A DNA stretch of 64,000 nt from Streptomyces sp. NBC_00358 (lineage in GTDB: Bacteria; Actinomycetota; Actinomycetes; Streptomycetales; Streptomycetaceae), in NCBI RefSeq assembly GCF_036099295.1, contig NZ_CP107976.1, forward strand, positions 434,001 to 498,000, read 5' to 3'. Positions 55,990 through 64,000 of this stretch are shown here, one piece after another. The translations under genes were made by a program, and so were the position numbers. Within the stretch, counting starts at the first letter, position 1; each line of letters begins with the position of its first letter. Under the pieces are notes generated by a model. It had not been told where the DNA came from. It did no database searches and saw nothing but the letters and a program-made list of their open reading frames with translations.

Positions 55990-56676
55990 GTGTCTCACCG
56001 CACGTACGCCCGCACCCTTGGAACACTCCTGTTCGCCGCCGCTCTTACCGCCTGCAGCAGCTCCGCGCCTTCCCCCGAAGGCGCGTCTCCGGCCGTGCAG
56101 AGCCCTTCTGGCTCCAGTGTTGCCAGCGCTTCTGCCGCCGCCTCCCCCAGCCCCGAGGCGCAGTTCCTGGGAAAGAAGGAACTGGCCTCGGCGCTGCTGT
56201 CCCTGTCCGAGATGCCTGCCGGCTGGTCCGTCGACACCAGCGGTGGCTCCAGCACGAACAAGACCTTCTGCGACTACAAGCAGCCCCACCAGGCGAAGGT
56301 CACGGTGTCCGGCAACTTCCAGAAGGGTGCAGGCGTCGACGGCTCCGTCGCAGCCGTGGGCTTGCGCCAGTACGCGAGCGTCGACGACGCCGCCGACGCG
56401 TTCGATGCGATGGAGCAGGCTCTGAAAACCTGCCACAAGGAGACGTACAAGGGTTCCGTCCTCAACTACTCGGCCATGAGTGTCGAAAAGCTCGGTGACC
56501 GTTCCCTCGGCGTACGCATCGAAAGCAGCGGCTACACCGTCCTGCAGCAGTTCACACTCGACGGTCCCACCCTCATCAACGCCGGCACCGGCGGAATGGC
56601 CGGCGTCGACGCCGACACGACCGCGCTCCTGCTCCGCAAGCAGGTCGAACGATACGAGGCCGCAGCCGCACGCTGA
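55990..56676 (+). CDS. Secreted lipoprotein, function unknown
   Basis: 228 residues from GTG 55990. The lipoprotein signal RTYARTLGTLLFAAALTACS has lipobox LTAC, so it should be anchored to the outer face of the membrane. A Ser/Ala/Pro-rich linker (about 25-60) is followed by a compact domain of about 165 residues starting at LGKKELASALLSLSEMPAGW. It carries two Cys (FCDYK and TCHKE) that may form a disulfide. The domain resembles the many PknH-sensor-like or unannotated actinobacterial lipoproteins. The gene ends in a strong hairpin. Confidence 0.85.
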   Translation: MSHRTYARTLGTLLFAAALTACSSSAPSPEGASPAVQSPSGSSVASASAAASPSPEAQFLGKKELASALLSLSEMPAGWSVDTSGGSSTNKTFCDYKQPHQAKVTVSGNFQKGAGVDGSVAAVGLRQYASVDDAADAFDAMEQALKTCHKETYKGSVLNYSAMSVEKLGDRSLGVRIESSGYTVLQQFTLDGPTLINAGTGGMAGVDADTTALLLRKQVERYEAAAAR

Positions 56677-56720
56677 CCCCCCGAGGACCATCCCTACGGC
56701 TCCCTGGATCGTCTGCGCAA

Positions 56721-56757
56721 CTGGGGTGCCCCGTCGTCGCCTCCCGGGGCACCCCAG
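56721..56757. terminator. Strong hairpin between convergent genes
   Basis: CTGGGGTGCCCC (56721-56732) pairs perfectly with GGGGCACCCCAG (56746-56757) around a 13-base loop. It is 44 bp after the lipoprotein stop and 88 bp from the end of the minus-strand fatty-acid operon, so it can serve both directions. Confidence 0.85.
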
Positions 56758-56844
56758 TACTCGCCCCGCTCATACCTCGCGGGTGCGCTCGGACTCGCGC
56801 TTGAGATCCGCCTGGTCCCCAGCCGGGTTCCGGCGAGCGTGCGA

Positions 56845-59007
56845 TCAGGCGTAAATCTCACCGCGTTCGGCGCGCTCCACCAGCGACGTGGGCGGCAGGA
56901 ACCGGTCGCCGTAGAGTGCGGCGAGTTCCCGTGTCCTGGTGACGAAACCGGGCAGCCCCCCGTCGTACTGGTTGGCGTACTGAAGGACGCCGCCGGTCCA
57001 GGCGGGGAAGCCGATGCCCTGGATCGAGCCCACATTGGCGTCGGCCACGCTCGCGAGCACGCCCTGGTCGAGGCAGTCGACGGCGTCGAGGGTCTCGGCG
57101 AACAGCATCCTTTCCTGCAGGTCCTTGATCGGCAGGACGCGCCGTCCGGAGCCGTACCGGTCGCGGACTCCCGGCCAGATGGCGAGCCGCCTGCCCGACT
57201 CGTCGTAGTCGTACCACCCGGCGCGCTCGCGTCGCCCGATGCGCCCCTGCTCCACCATCCAGTCGACGACCGCCTCCGAGGGGTGCGCCGTCCAGGGCCT
57301 GCCCTCGGCCTCCTCGGCGGCTCGGGTCTCGATGCGGATCCGCTGGGTCAGTGACAGCGTCAGCTCGTCCAGCAGTTGCAGGGCGCCCGCGGGATAGCCG
57401 GCCTGGAGCGCGGCCTGCTCGACGCTGGCGGGCTCGACGCCCTCCCCGACGGCGGCGACGGCCTCGGCGATGAACCGCCCGATCACCCGCGAGGTGAAGA
57501 AGCCGCGCGAGTCGCTGACGACGATGGGGGTCTTGCCGATCTGGAGGACGTAGTCGAAGACCTTGGCCAGCGTCTCGTCGCTGGTCCGCTCGCCGCGGAC
57601 GATCTCGACCAGGGGCATCTTGTCGACGGGGCTGAAGAAGTGGATGCCGATGAAGTCGTGCTCACGCTCGATGCCCTTGGCCAGCAGGGTGATCGGCAGG
57701 GTGGAGGTGTTGGACCCGAGCACCGCGTCGGGTCGCACGACCTGCTGGATCTCCTGGAAGACCCGCTGCTTGAGCGGCGCCGACTCGAAGACCGCCTCGA
57801 TGACGAAGTCCACGGCGGCGAAGTCGGTGGCGTCGGCCGTCGTGCGGATCCGCCCCAGCAGGGCGTCGGACTTCTCCTGGGTCGTCCGGCCGGCCGCCAG
57901 CGCCTTCGCCTCCAGGCGGCGGGCGTAGTCCTTGCCGGCCTCGGCGGCCTGCGGGGTGACGTCCTTGAGGACGACGTCGGCACCGGCCCCGGCGCTCACG
58001 TGGGCGATGCCCGCGCCCATCATGCCCGCGCCGATGACCCCGACCTTGCGTGCGGTGAAGCGCTCGAAGCCTTCCGGCCTGCTCGCGCCCGCGTTGATGC
58101 GCTGGAGGTCGAAGAAGAAGGCCTTGATCATGTTCTTGGTGACCTGGCCGCTGAGCAGGCTGACCAGGTAGCGGGTCTCGATCAGCGAGGCTGTGTCGAA
58201 GTCGACGTGGGCGCCCTCGACGGCGGCCGCCAGAGCCGCTCGCGGCGCGGGCGTCGGCGCTCCCCGGGTCTGCTTGCGCAGCAGGCCCGACAGGGCGGGC
58301 AGGGTCGCGGCGACACCTGGGCTGTGCACGTCACCTCCCGGCAGGCGAAAACCCTTGGCGTCCCAGGGCTGTTCCGCGTCGGGGTGCTCGGCGATCCAGG
58401 CCCGCGCCCGGGCCTCCGCCTCCTGGCTGTCCGCGACGAGTTCGTCGACGAGGCCGAGGTCCAGGGCCGCCCGCGCGGTGAACTTCCTCGCCGGCAGGAT
58501 CACCTCCGACAGCGCCTTGTGCAGGCCGAGCAGGCGCACGGTGCGGGTGATGCCGCCGCCTCCCGGAAGCAGCCCCAGGCCGACCTCGGGCAGGCCGAAG
58601 CGGCTCGCGGGCAGGTCGGCGGCGATCCTGTGGTGGGCGCAGAGGGCGACTTCGAGTCCGCCGCCCAGCGCCGTACCGCCGAGGACCGCGACGACGGGCC
58701 GGCCGAGCCGCTCCAGTCGGCGCATCCATGCCTTCATCCGGTTGATGTAGTCCGTCTCCTCGGCCGCCTTGTCGGCGCTGCCGGCCCGCAGCCGGTTCAG
58801 GTCGCCGCCCGCGAAGAAGGTCTTCTTGGCGGAGACGAGCAGCACACCGGCGACGGCCTCGCGCTCGGCCTCCAGCCGTGGGACGCATTCCTCCAGGCCG
58901 GTCATGAAGGCGTCGTTCATGGTGTTGACCGACGAGTGGGGGTCGTCGAGGGTGAGCGTGACGATTCCGTCTGCGTCGCGTGCGTAGCTCATGGCGGATG
59001 CGGTCAT
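56845..59007 (-). CDS. Fused enoyl-CoA hydratase / 3-hydroxyacyl-CoA dehydrogenase (FadB/FadJ type)
   Basis: 720 residues. The N-terminal crotonase domain (about 1-300) has AKKTFFAGGDL and GGTALGGGLEVALCAHHRIA. The Rossmann domain starts at VGVIGAGMMGAGIAHVSAG, with FIGIHFFSPVDKMPLVEIV, and is followed by two C-terminal 3HCDH domains. It catalyses hydration and NAD-dependent oxidation in beta-oxidation, forming the trifunctional complex with the thiolase upstream. ATG 59007 follows GAGGAG; GTG 59010 adjoins. It is the last gene of the minus-strand set. Confidence 0.95.
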   Translation of the reverse strand: MTASAMSYARDADGIVTLTLDDPHSSVNTMNDAFMTGLEECVPRLEAEREAVAGVLLVSAKKTFFAGGDLNRLRAGSADKAAEETDYINRMKAWMRRLERLGRPVVAVLGGTALGGGLEVALCAHHRIAADLPASRFGLPEVGLGLLPGGGGITRTVRLLGLHKALSEVILPARKFTARAALDLGLVDELVADSQEAEARARAWIAEHPDAEQPWDAKGFRLPGGDVHSPGVAATLPALSGLLRKQTRGAPTPAPRAALAAAVEGAHVDFDTASLIETRYLVSLLSGQVTKNMIKAFFFDLQRINAGASRPEGFERFTARKVGVIGAGMMGAGIAHVSAGAGADVVLKDVTPQAAEAGKDYARRLEAKALAAGRTTQEKSDALLGRIRTTADATDFAAVDFVIEAVFESAPLKQRVFQEIQQVVRPDAVLGSNTSTLPITLLAKGIEREHDFIGIHFFSPVDKMPLVEIVRGERTSDETLAKVFDYVLQIGKTPIVVSDSRGFFTSRVIGRFIAEAVAAVGEGVEPASVEQAALQAGYPAGALQLLDELTLSLTQRIRIETRAAEEAEGRPWTAHPSEAVVDWMVEQGRIGRRERAGWYDYDESGRRLAIWPGVRDRYGSGRRVLPIKDLQERMLFAETLDAVDCLDQGVLASVADANVGSIQGIGFPAWTGGVLQYANQYDGGLPGFVTRTRELAALYGDRFLPPTSLVERAERGEIYA

Positions 59008-59054
59008 CACGAGGGCTCCTCTTCGGTACGGGGGGTGGGTGCGGGTCTCGGGTC

Positions 59055-60263
59055 TCAGAGGCGTTCGATCACGGTGGCGATGCCCATGCCCGCGCCGACG
59101 CACAGCGTCACCAGACCCCGGCGGCCTCCGGTGCGCTCCAACTCGTCGAGCACGGTGCCGAGGATCATGGCCCCGGTGGCGCCCAGAGGGTGGCCCATCG
59201 CGATGGCGCCGCCGTTGACGTTCACCTTCTCGTCGGGCACCTTCAGGTCGCGCTGCCACTTCATGACGACCGCGGCGAAGGCCTCGTTCAGCTCGAACAG
59301 GTCGATGTCGTCGATCTCCAGGCCCGCGTTCGCGAGGACCTTCCTGGTCGCGGGCGTCGGCCCGGTGAGCATGATGGTCGGCTCCGCGCCGGTGACGGCG
59401 GTCGCGACGATGCGGGCACGCGGCACGAGACCCAGCCGCTCGCCGGTCTCCCGCCTGCCGATCAAGGTGAGCGCTGCGCCGTCGACGATGCCGGAACTGT
59501 TGCCGGCGTGATGGACGTGGTCGATCCGCTCCACATGGTGGTACTTCTGCAGGGCGACCGCGTCGAAGCCGGCCTGCGCGCCGACGTCGGCGAAGGAGGC
59601 GGGCAGAGCGGCGAGGCTCTCCCCCGTGGTGCCGGGCCGGCGGTGCTCGTCGTGGTCGAGCACCAGGACGCCGTTCATGTCACGGACGGGCACGATCGAC
59701 CTGCCGAAGCGGCCCTCGCGCCAGGCGGCCTCCGCCCGTTGCTGCGAGCGGGCGGCGAAGGCGTCGACGTCCTCGCGGGTGAAGCCCTCCATGGTCGCGA
59801 TCAGGTCGGCGCCGATGCCCTGGGGCACGAAGTAGCCGTCGTACGCGGTGGTGGGGTCCTGCGCGTAGGCACCGCCGTCCGAGCCGATCGGGACCCGCGA
59901 CATCGATTCGACGCCGCCCGCGAGCACGAGGCTCTCGTAGCCGGAGGCGACCTTCTGCGCGGCGAGGTTCACCGCTTCCAGGCCCGACGCGCAGAAGCGG
60001 TTGACCTGGACGCCGGCCACCGTATGGGGCAACTGTGCGACCAGGGCGGCGGTGCGGGCGACGTCACCGCCCTGCTCCCCCACCGGCGACACGACACCCA
60101 GCACGATGTCGTCGATGCGGTCCGGGTCGAGGGTGGGGTTGCGTTCCTGGATCGCGTGGATCAGACCCACGACGAGGTCGACGGGTTTGGTGCCGTGGAG
60201 TGCGCCACCGCGGTTCTTGCCCCGCGGCGTTCGTACGGCGTCGTAGATGTAGGCGTCGGACAC
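59055..60263 (-). CDS. Acetyl-CoA C-acyltransferase (thiolase, FadA type)
   Basis: 402 residues. Acyl-enzyme Cys in [12 protein letters not shown], the NEAFAA motif, [15 protein letters not shown] and the second Cys in LCVGAGMG, a complete degradative thiolase. GTG 60263 ([15 protein letters not shown]) follows AGGAAAGGGGGG. The FadB-type gene starts 47 bp downstream, so the two subunits are co-transcribed. Confidence 0.95.
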   Translation of the reverse strand: MSDAYIYDAVRTPRGKNRGGALHGTKPVDLVVGLIHAIQERNPTLDPDRIDDIVLGVVSPVGEQGGDVARTAALVAQLPHTVAGVQVNRFCASGLEAVNLAAQKVASGYESLVLAGGVESMSRVPIGSDGGAYAQDPTTAYDGYFVPQGIGADLIATMEGFTREDVDAFAARSQQRAEAAWREGRFGRSIVPVRDMNGVLVLDHDEHRRPGTTGESLAALPASFADVGAQAGFDAVALQKYHHVERIDHVHHAGNSSGIVDGAALTLIGRRETGERLGLVPRARIVATAVTGAEPTIMLTGPTPATRKVLANAGLEIDDIDLFELNEAFAAVVMKWQRDLKVPDEKVNVNGGAIAMGHPLGATGAMILGTVLDELERTGGRRGLVTLCVGAGMGIATVIERL

Positions 60264-60455
60264 GACGCCCCCCTTTCCTGGGACGGGACATGGTGCGGAA
60301 GGCTCGGGCACTCGGGTGACCGGCAGGCTGAACCCGCCGGAGCACCCGGGCCGCCGGGTGCTCGGCCGCCGGCGTACTCGGCCGCCTGCGTGCTCGACGA
60401 TGTGGTGCTGCGCGACGCCCGAACGAGCGCCCGAGCACGGGCCCGAACAGGGGCT

Positions 60456-61619
60456 CTACAGACCCAGATCGCGGCCGACGATCTCTTTCATGATCTCGGT
60501 GGTGCCGCCGTAGATGGTGGTGATGCGTGAGTCGAGATAGTCCTGGGCGATGCGGTATTCGCGCATGTAGCCGTAGGCGCCGTGCAGTTGCAGGCAGCGT
60601 CCGACGATGGCGACGTAGTTCTCGGTGGCCCAGAACTTCGCGGACGCGGCGTCCACCGCGCTCAGTTCGCGACGGGAGTGCCGGGCGAGCAGGTCGTCCA
60701 GGTAGGCGCGGCCCACCCGGGCGGTGGTGACCATCTCGGCCAGTTCGAAGCGGGTGTTCTGGAAGGTGCCGATCGGCCGTCCGAACGCCGTGCGCTCCTT
60801 GACGTACTCCAGGGTGCGTTCGAGCACTCCCTCGACGGAGGCCACGGCGTTGGCGGCGATCGAGATCCGCTCCTGGGGCAGGTTGCGCATGAGGGCCTTG
60901 AAGCCCGCCCCTTCCTCGCCGAGCAGGTTACGGGCGGGCACGCGGACGTCCTGGAAGAACAGTTCGCTGGTGTCCTGGGCGTGCAGGCCGATCTTCTCCA
61001 GGTTGCGCCCGCGCGAGAAGCCTTGCCGGTCCGCCTCCACGACCAGGAGGCTGATCCCGTCGTGACGGTCCTCGCCGGTGCGGACCGCGGTGACGACGAG
61101 GTCGGCGTTCTGGCCGTTGGAGATGAAGACCTTGCTGCCGCTGACCACGTAGTCGTCGCCGTCCCGGACGGCGGTGGTGGTGATGCCGGCCAGGTCGCTG
61201 CCGGTTCCGGGTTCGGTCATCGCCACGGCGACGACCAGGTCCCCGGCCGCGATGCCGGGCAGCCAGCGGGCCTTCTGCTCGTCGTCCGTGAGGTCGGTGA
61301 AGTAGGGCACGACGATGTCGTTGGAGAGGGTCACCCCGGCGAGTGCGTCCGCGGCGGGGTGGCGTGAGAACTCCTCACCGATCACGGCGTTGAAGCGGTA
61401 GTCGTCGACCCCGCCGCCGCCGTACTCCTCGGGGATGTTGAAGCCGAGGATGCCGGCCCGGGCGGCCTCCGTGAACAGCGCCCGGTCGGCCCTGCCCGCG
61501 GCCCGCCACCGCTCGGCGTGCGGGGCGGCGTGTTTGTCGGCGAAGGCACGGGCCGTCTTGCGCAGGAGTTCGTGCTCGTCCTCGTAGAGCGACCGTTCGG
61601 TGGAGATCACATGGGCCAT
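60456..61619 (-). CDS. Acyl-CoA dehydrogenase
   Basis: 387 residues with the N-terminal, middle and C-terminal ACAD domains. MTEPGTGSDLAGI is the FAD/substrate loop. YGYMREYRIAQDYLDSRI and YGGTTEIMKEIVGRDLGL form the C-terminal FAD-binding end. It oxidises acyl-CoA to enoyl-CoA with electrons passed to ETF, the first step before the FadB/FadA pair. Sequence alone does not fix chain length or branching. ATG 61619 follows AGGA. A 192-bp gap separates it from the thiolase. Confidence 0.95.
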   Translation of the reverse strand: MAHVISTERSLYEDEHELLRKTARAFADKHAAPHAERWRAAGRADRALFTEAARAGILGFNIPEEYGGGGVDDYRFNAVIGEEFSRHPAADALAGVTLSNDIVVPYFTDLTDDEQKARWLPGIAAGDLVVAVAMTEPGTGSDLAGITTTAVRDGDDYVVSGSKVFISNGQNADLVVTAVRTGEDRHDGISLLVVEADRQGFSRGRNLEKIGLHAQDTSELFFQDVRVPARNLLGEEGAGFKALMRNLPQERISIAANAVASVEGVLERTLEYVKERTAFGRPIGTFQNTRFELAEMVTTARVGRAYLDDLLARHSRRELSAVDAASAKFWATENYVAIVGRCLQLHGAYGYMREYRIAQDYLDSRITTIYGGTTEIMKEIVGRDLGL

Positions 61620-61671
61620 CGGGCGTCCTGTTCCGGATCGGGGGCGGCGGGCAGAGGGGCGGAGCGTGCGG

Positions 61672-62751
61672 TCAGCACCGAGGCGACCGGGGTGGCCGAG
61701 GCGACCGCGGCAGGAGGACCGGCTTCAGCGTCAGACCGGCCTGCTGGTCGGCCACCGCCCGGTCGAAGTCGCCCAGGGCGTAGGTGGTCACCAGGCGGTC
61801 GAGGGGCAACAGACCGTCCCGGTAACGTCGGACCAGTTCGGGTATGAGAGCCGACGGTTCGGCATCGCCCTCGACACAGCCGCGCACCTGGAGCCCGCGC
61901 AGCATCAAGGACCGTACGTCGAGGGCCACTTCGGCGGGCCCGAGCCCGGCCAGTGCCAGCACACCGCCGGGCTGGAGCAGGGCGAGCGCGCGGGCGATCG
62001 ACTCGGGCCGCCCCGTGGTGTCCAGGGCGTGCGTGACCGCGGGGACGGGTTCGTCCAACGAGGCGACGGCCGTGGCACCGCAGGAGGCGCAGAGGGCGCG
62101 CCGCGCCGCGACGGGCTCCGCCACGACGACTTCGACGCCTTCGGACAGGGCGGTCAGCGCCGCGGCGGCGCCCACGCCGCCGGCACCGACCACCAGCAGC
62201 CGGTCGCCCGGCCGGGGGCGCAGCACGTTGAGCACCGCGCCCGCCCCGGTCAGGAACCCGCACCCCAGTGGTGCGACGACCTCCGGTGGCGCGTCGCCGA
62301 CCGGTACGCAGGATCCGGCCGGCGTCAACGCGGCCGTGGCGAAAGACGACTGGCCGAAGAACGCCCCGAAGACCGGCTCGCTGCCGACACGTATCGTCGG
62401 TGACCGGTCCAGCCTCCGTCCCGAACCGTTGAGCGCCTGCGACCAGGCGCAGTACGCCGGATGCCCGCCACGGCACTGACCGCATCCTCCGCACGACGCG
62501 AAGGAGATCACCACCCGGTCCCCGACCGCGAGATCGTCGACGGCCGAACCGAGGTGCTCGACGGTGCCGCAGCCCTCATGGCCGAGGACCGCCGGCCGCC
62601 GGCCGAGCCGGTCCCGGGTGACGAGGTCCGTGTGGCACACGCCGACCGCCTCGATCCGGACGATCACCTCGTCGGCCCGCGGGTCGTCCAGTTCGGCCTC
62701 GACGAGTTCGCTGGGCGCGGACCCGTGCGAGAGCAGCGCGGAGATCCTCAT
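61672..62751 (-). CDS. Zinc-dependent alcohol dehydrogenase (MDR, aryl/alkyl alcohol type)
   Basis: 359 residues. Catalytic zinc ligands Cys (VGVCHTDL) and His-Glu (LGHEGCG), structural zinc cysteines in CGGCGQCRGGHPAYC, and NAD-binding VVGAGGVGAAAAL. PLGCGFLTGAGAVLNVLRPR is typical of aryl- and allylic-alcohol dehydrogenases. It likely oxidises a primary alcohol to the aldehyde handled by the aldehyde dehydrogenase upstream. ATG 62751 overlaps the preceding stop (ATGA). The Pro/Arg-rich C-terminus (PRSPRPPRSPRC) is unusual. Confidence 0.93.
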   Translation of the reverse strand: MRISALLSHGSAPSELVEAELDDPRADEVIVRIEAVGVCHTDLVTRDRLGRRPAVLGHEGCGTVEHLGSAVDDLAVGDRVVISFASCGGCGQCRGGHPAYCAWSQALNGSGRRLDRSPTIRVGSEPVFGAFFGQSSFATAALTPAGSCVPVGDAPPEVVAPLGCGFLTGAGAVLNVLRPRPGDRLLVVGAGGVGAAAALTALSEGVEVVVAEPVAARRALCASCGATAVASLDEPVPAVTHALDTTGRPESIARALALLQPGGVLALAGLGPAEVALDVRSLMLRGLQVRGCVEGDAEPSALIPELVRRYRDGLLPLDRLVTTYALGDFDRAVADQQAGLTLKPVLLPRSPRPPRSPRC

Positions 62752-63227
62752 TCCCGCTCCAGGCCGAAGTAGAACCGGTGGCCGCCGGCGAGCACCCCGC
62801 CGGCCTTGCCGTTCATCACGCCCAAGAGGTGAGCGCCGTCCACCCGCTTGAAGTGGTCGAACACCGGCATGCCGTCGTACACCATCGTGGCGGTCACCTC
62901 GCCGCGGAACTCGATGTTCCACAGGCTGGCCCCGCCGCGGCCCGATGTGGTGTCGGAGTAGAGGCTGCCGTCCTCGGCCCGGCAGATCAGCGGTTTGGCG
63001 TCGTCCAGGGCGTCGAAGCGTTTGCCGTGCCACCGGCTCGCGGTCAGCATCCGTTCGACGGGATGGCCGGTCGGGAAGGCGAAACCCCGCCAGGAGCCGA
63101 GCAGTGACGCTGCGTCGACGGTGTCGAGGTCCGCCCACAGGGCGTCGAGTTCACGCGGGTCGATCGGCCCGGCCGCCGCGCGCAGGGCCCGCCACCGCTC
63201 GGCTGTGGGGGATGCGAGGTCGTTCAC
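62748..63227 (-). CDS. DUF4334 / GXWXG domain protein
   Basis: 159 residues. The GXWXG motif is GSWRGFAFP, followed by WHGKRFD, EFRGEVTATMVYDGMPVFDH and the C-terminal FYFGLERE, which defines DUF4334 proteins. These are probably small lipocalin-like or accessory proteins of unknown role. It overlaps both neighbours by 4 bp (GTGA upstream, ATGA downstream), so it is tightly linked to the alcohol/aldehyde dehydrogenase pair and presumably helps it. Confidence 0.9.
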   Translation of the reverse strand: MNDLASPTAERWRALRAAAGPIDPRELDALWADLDTVDAASLLGSWRGFAFPTGHPVERMLTASRWHGKRFDALDDAKPLICRAEDGSLYSDTTSGRGGASLWNIEFRGEVTATMVYDGMPVFDHFKRVDGAHLLGVMNGKAGGVLAGGHRFYFGLERE

Positions 63228-64000
63228 CGCACACGCATCCGGCGCAGCAGGGCCAGTTGGCCGTTGGTGCGGCGTACGAAGCCCTCCACCGACCCGTTCG
63301 GCGGCGGGCCGAGCGGGATGAGTCGCTGCGCGGCGACGGTCTGGCTCTCGGTGTACTTGAGGATGCCCTCGGCGCCGTGGCGGCGGCCGAGGCCGCTGTC
63401 GCGCATGCCGCCCATGCCGGCCTCGATGCTGCCGGCGGCGGCCGCGGCACCGTCGTTGATGTTGACCGATCCGCAGCGGATGAGCCCGGCCATCCGGTTC
63501 GCCGTGCGGGTGTCCCTCGACCAGATCGACGCCGACAGGCCGTAACTCCCCTGGTTGGCCAGGCTCACGGCCTCGTCGTCCGTGACGTAGCGGTAGAGGG
63601 AGACGACGGGGCCGAAGGTCTCGGCCTCGCAGACGTCCATCTCGTGGGTGACGCCTTCGAGGAGGGTGGGCTCGTGGAACAGCGGGCCGATGTCGGGCCT
63701 GGGCCGGCCGCCCGCGAGCACCTTCGCCCCCTTGGCCACGGCGTCGGCCACATGGGCCTCGACCGCCGCGAGCTGCGCCGGGGAGACCAGGGAGCCGAGG
63801 TCGGCCGCGTAGTCGTAGGACCGTCCGAGCCGCAACGCCTGTGTCGCCCGCACGAGTTCGTCACGGAAGGCGTCGTAGACCGCCTCGTGGACGTAGACGC
63901 GTTCGATGTGGATACACATCTGCCCTGTGTTCGCGAAGGCGGCGACGGCGGTGCCGGCCGCCGCCGCGGTGATGTCGGCGTCCGCGCGCACGATGAGCGG
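63224..64000 (-). CDS. Aldehyde dehydrogenase (succinate-semialdehyde dehydrogenase-like), N-terminus outside window
   Basis: 259 C-terminal residues are visible, and the frame stays open to the right edge. Catalytic Cys in NTGQMCIHIERVYV, then ETFGPVVSLYRY, LIRCGSVNINDG and GMGGMRDSGLGRRHG, the usual ALDH C-terminal order. It oxidises an aldehyde to the acid with NAD(P). The nucleotide-binding half and the general-base Glu lie beyond 64000. Its stop overlaps the DUF4334 start. Confidence 0.93.
   Translation of the reverse strand, partial: PLIVRADADITAAAAGTAVAAFANTGQMCIHIERVYVHEAVYDAFRDELVRATQALRLGRSYDYAADLGSLVSPAQLAAVEAHVADAVAKGAKVLAGGRPRPDIGPLFHEPTLLEGVTHEMDVCEAETFGPVVSLYRYVTDDEAVSLANQGSYGLSASIWSRDTRTANRMAGLIRCGSVNINDGAAAAAGSIEAGMGGMRDSGLGRRHGAEGILKYTESQTVAAQRLIPLGPPPNGSVEGFVRRTNGQLALLRRMRVR

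Overview
The window is very G+C-rich, uses GTG/TTG starts freely and has tightly overlapped operons. Together with a giant modular type I polyketide synthase this points to a Streptomyces (or close actinomycete) chromosome. All product names come from reading motifs in the sequence; no database search was run.

Left part (1-22.2 kb): one minus-strand gene, open at the left edge, encodes more than 7,190 residues of type I PKS. It has a KSQ-AT-ACP loading module (active-site Cys replaced by Gln193), module 1 (KS-AT-KR-ACP), modules 2 and 3 (KS-AT-DH-KR-ACP) and most of module 4 (KS-AT-DH-...). All five ATs carry malonyl-type motifs and the three visible KRs are B-type. The predicted chain after module 4 is a 9-hydroxy-deca-trienoyl thioester, if KR4, which lies outside, is active. 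Some 150 bp upstream of the start lies a sequence resembling the PAS-LuxR (PimM-type) operators of polyene clusters, followed by a frameshifted relic of an ABC exporter ATPase.

Middle part (22.2-41 kb): a catabolic region for D-amino-acid-containing peptides. Minus strand: an S9 prolyl oligopeptidase, a LysA-like fold-III PLP decarboxylase and an XRE-cupin regulator. Plus strand: an RpiR/SIS regulator, an M20 peptidase, then a tightly coupled run of a peptide-binding protein, two permeases and two ATPases (Dpp/Opp type), a COG3375-like GNAT, an N-acylamino-acid racemase/OSBS-like enolase, an M55 D-aminopeptidase, a second M20 hydrolase and an S66 LD-carboxypeptidase. It resembles the Bacillus dpp-ykf peptidoglycan-peptide operon with an added N-acyl racemisation route (GNAT, racemase, deacylase) for turning D- into L-amino acids.

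41-56.8 kb is patchier: a Tat-exported beta-helix (possibly GH55-like) protein behind a perfect LacI/CebR-like palindrome, a methyltransferase, small orphans, an actin-fold protein whose nucleotide motifs are eroded, a membrane protein, an IS982-like transposase relic, gene fragments, two regulator/quinone-oxidoreductase divergent pairs (HxlR and TetR), a SnoaL-like protein, an ANT(2'')-like nucleotidyltransferase and a lipoprotein. Several gaps of 300-560 bp hold no convincing gene.

Right part (56.8-64 kb): a minus-strand set of an aldehyde dehydrogenase (cut by the window edge), a DUF4334/GXWXG protein, a zinc alcohol dehydrogenase, an acyl-CoA dehydrogenase, a thiolase and a fused enoyl-CoA hydratase/3-hydroxyacyl-CoA dehydrogenase. 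This reads as alcohol to aldehyde to acid oxidation followed by beta-oxidation. A strong hairpin separates it from the convergent lipoprotein gene.
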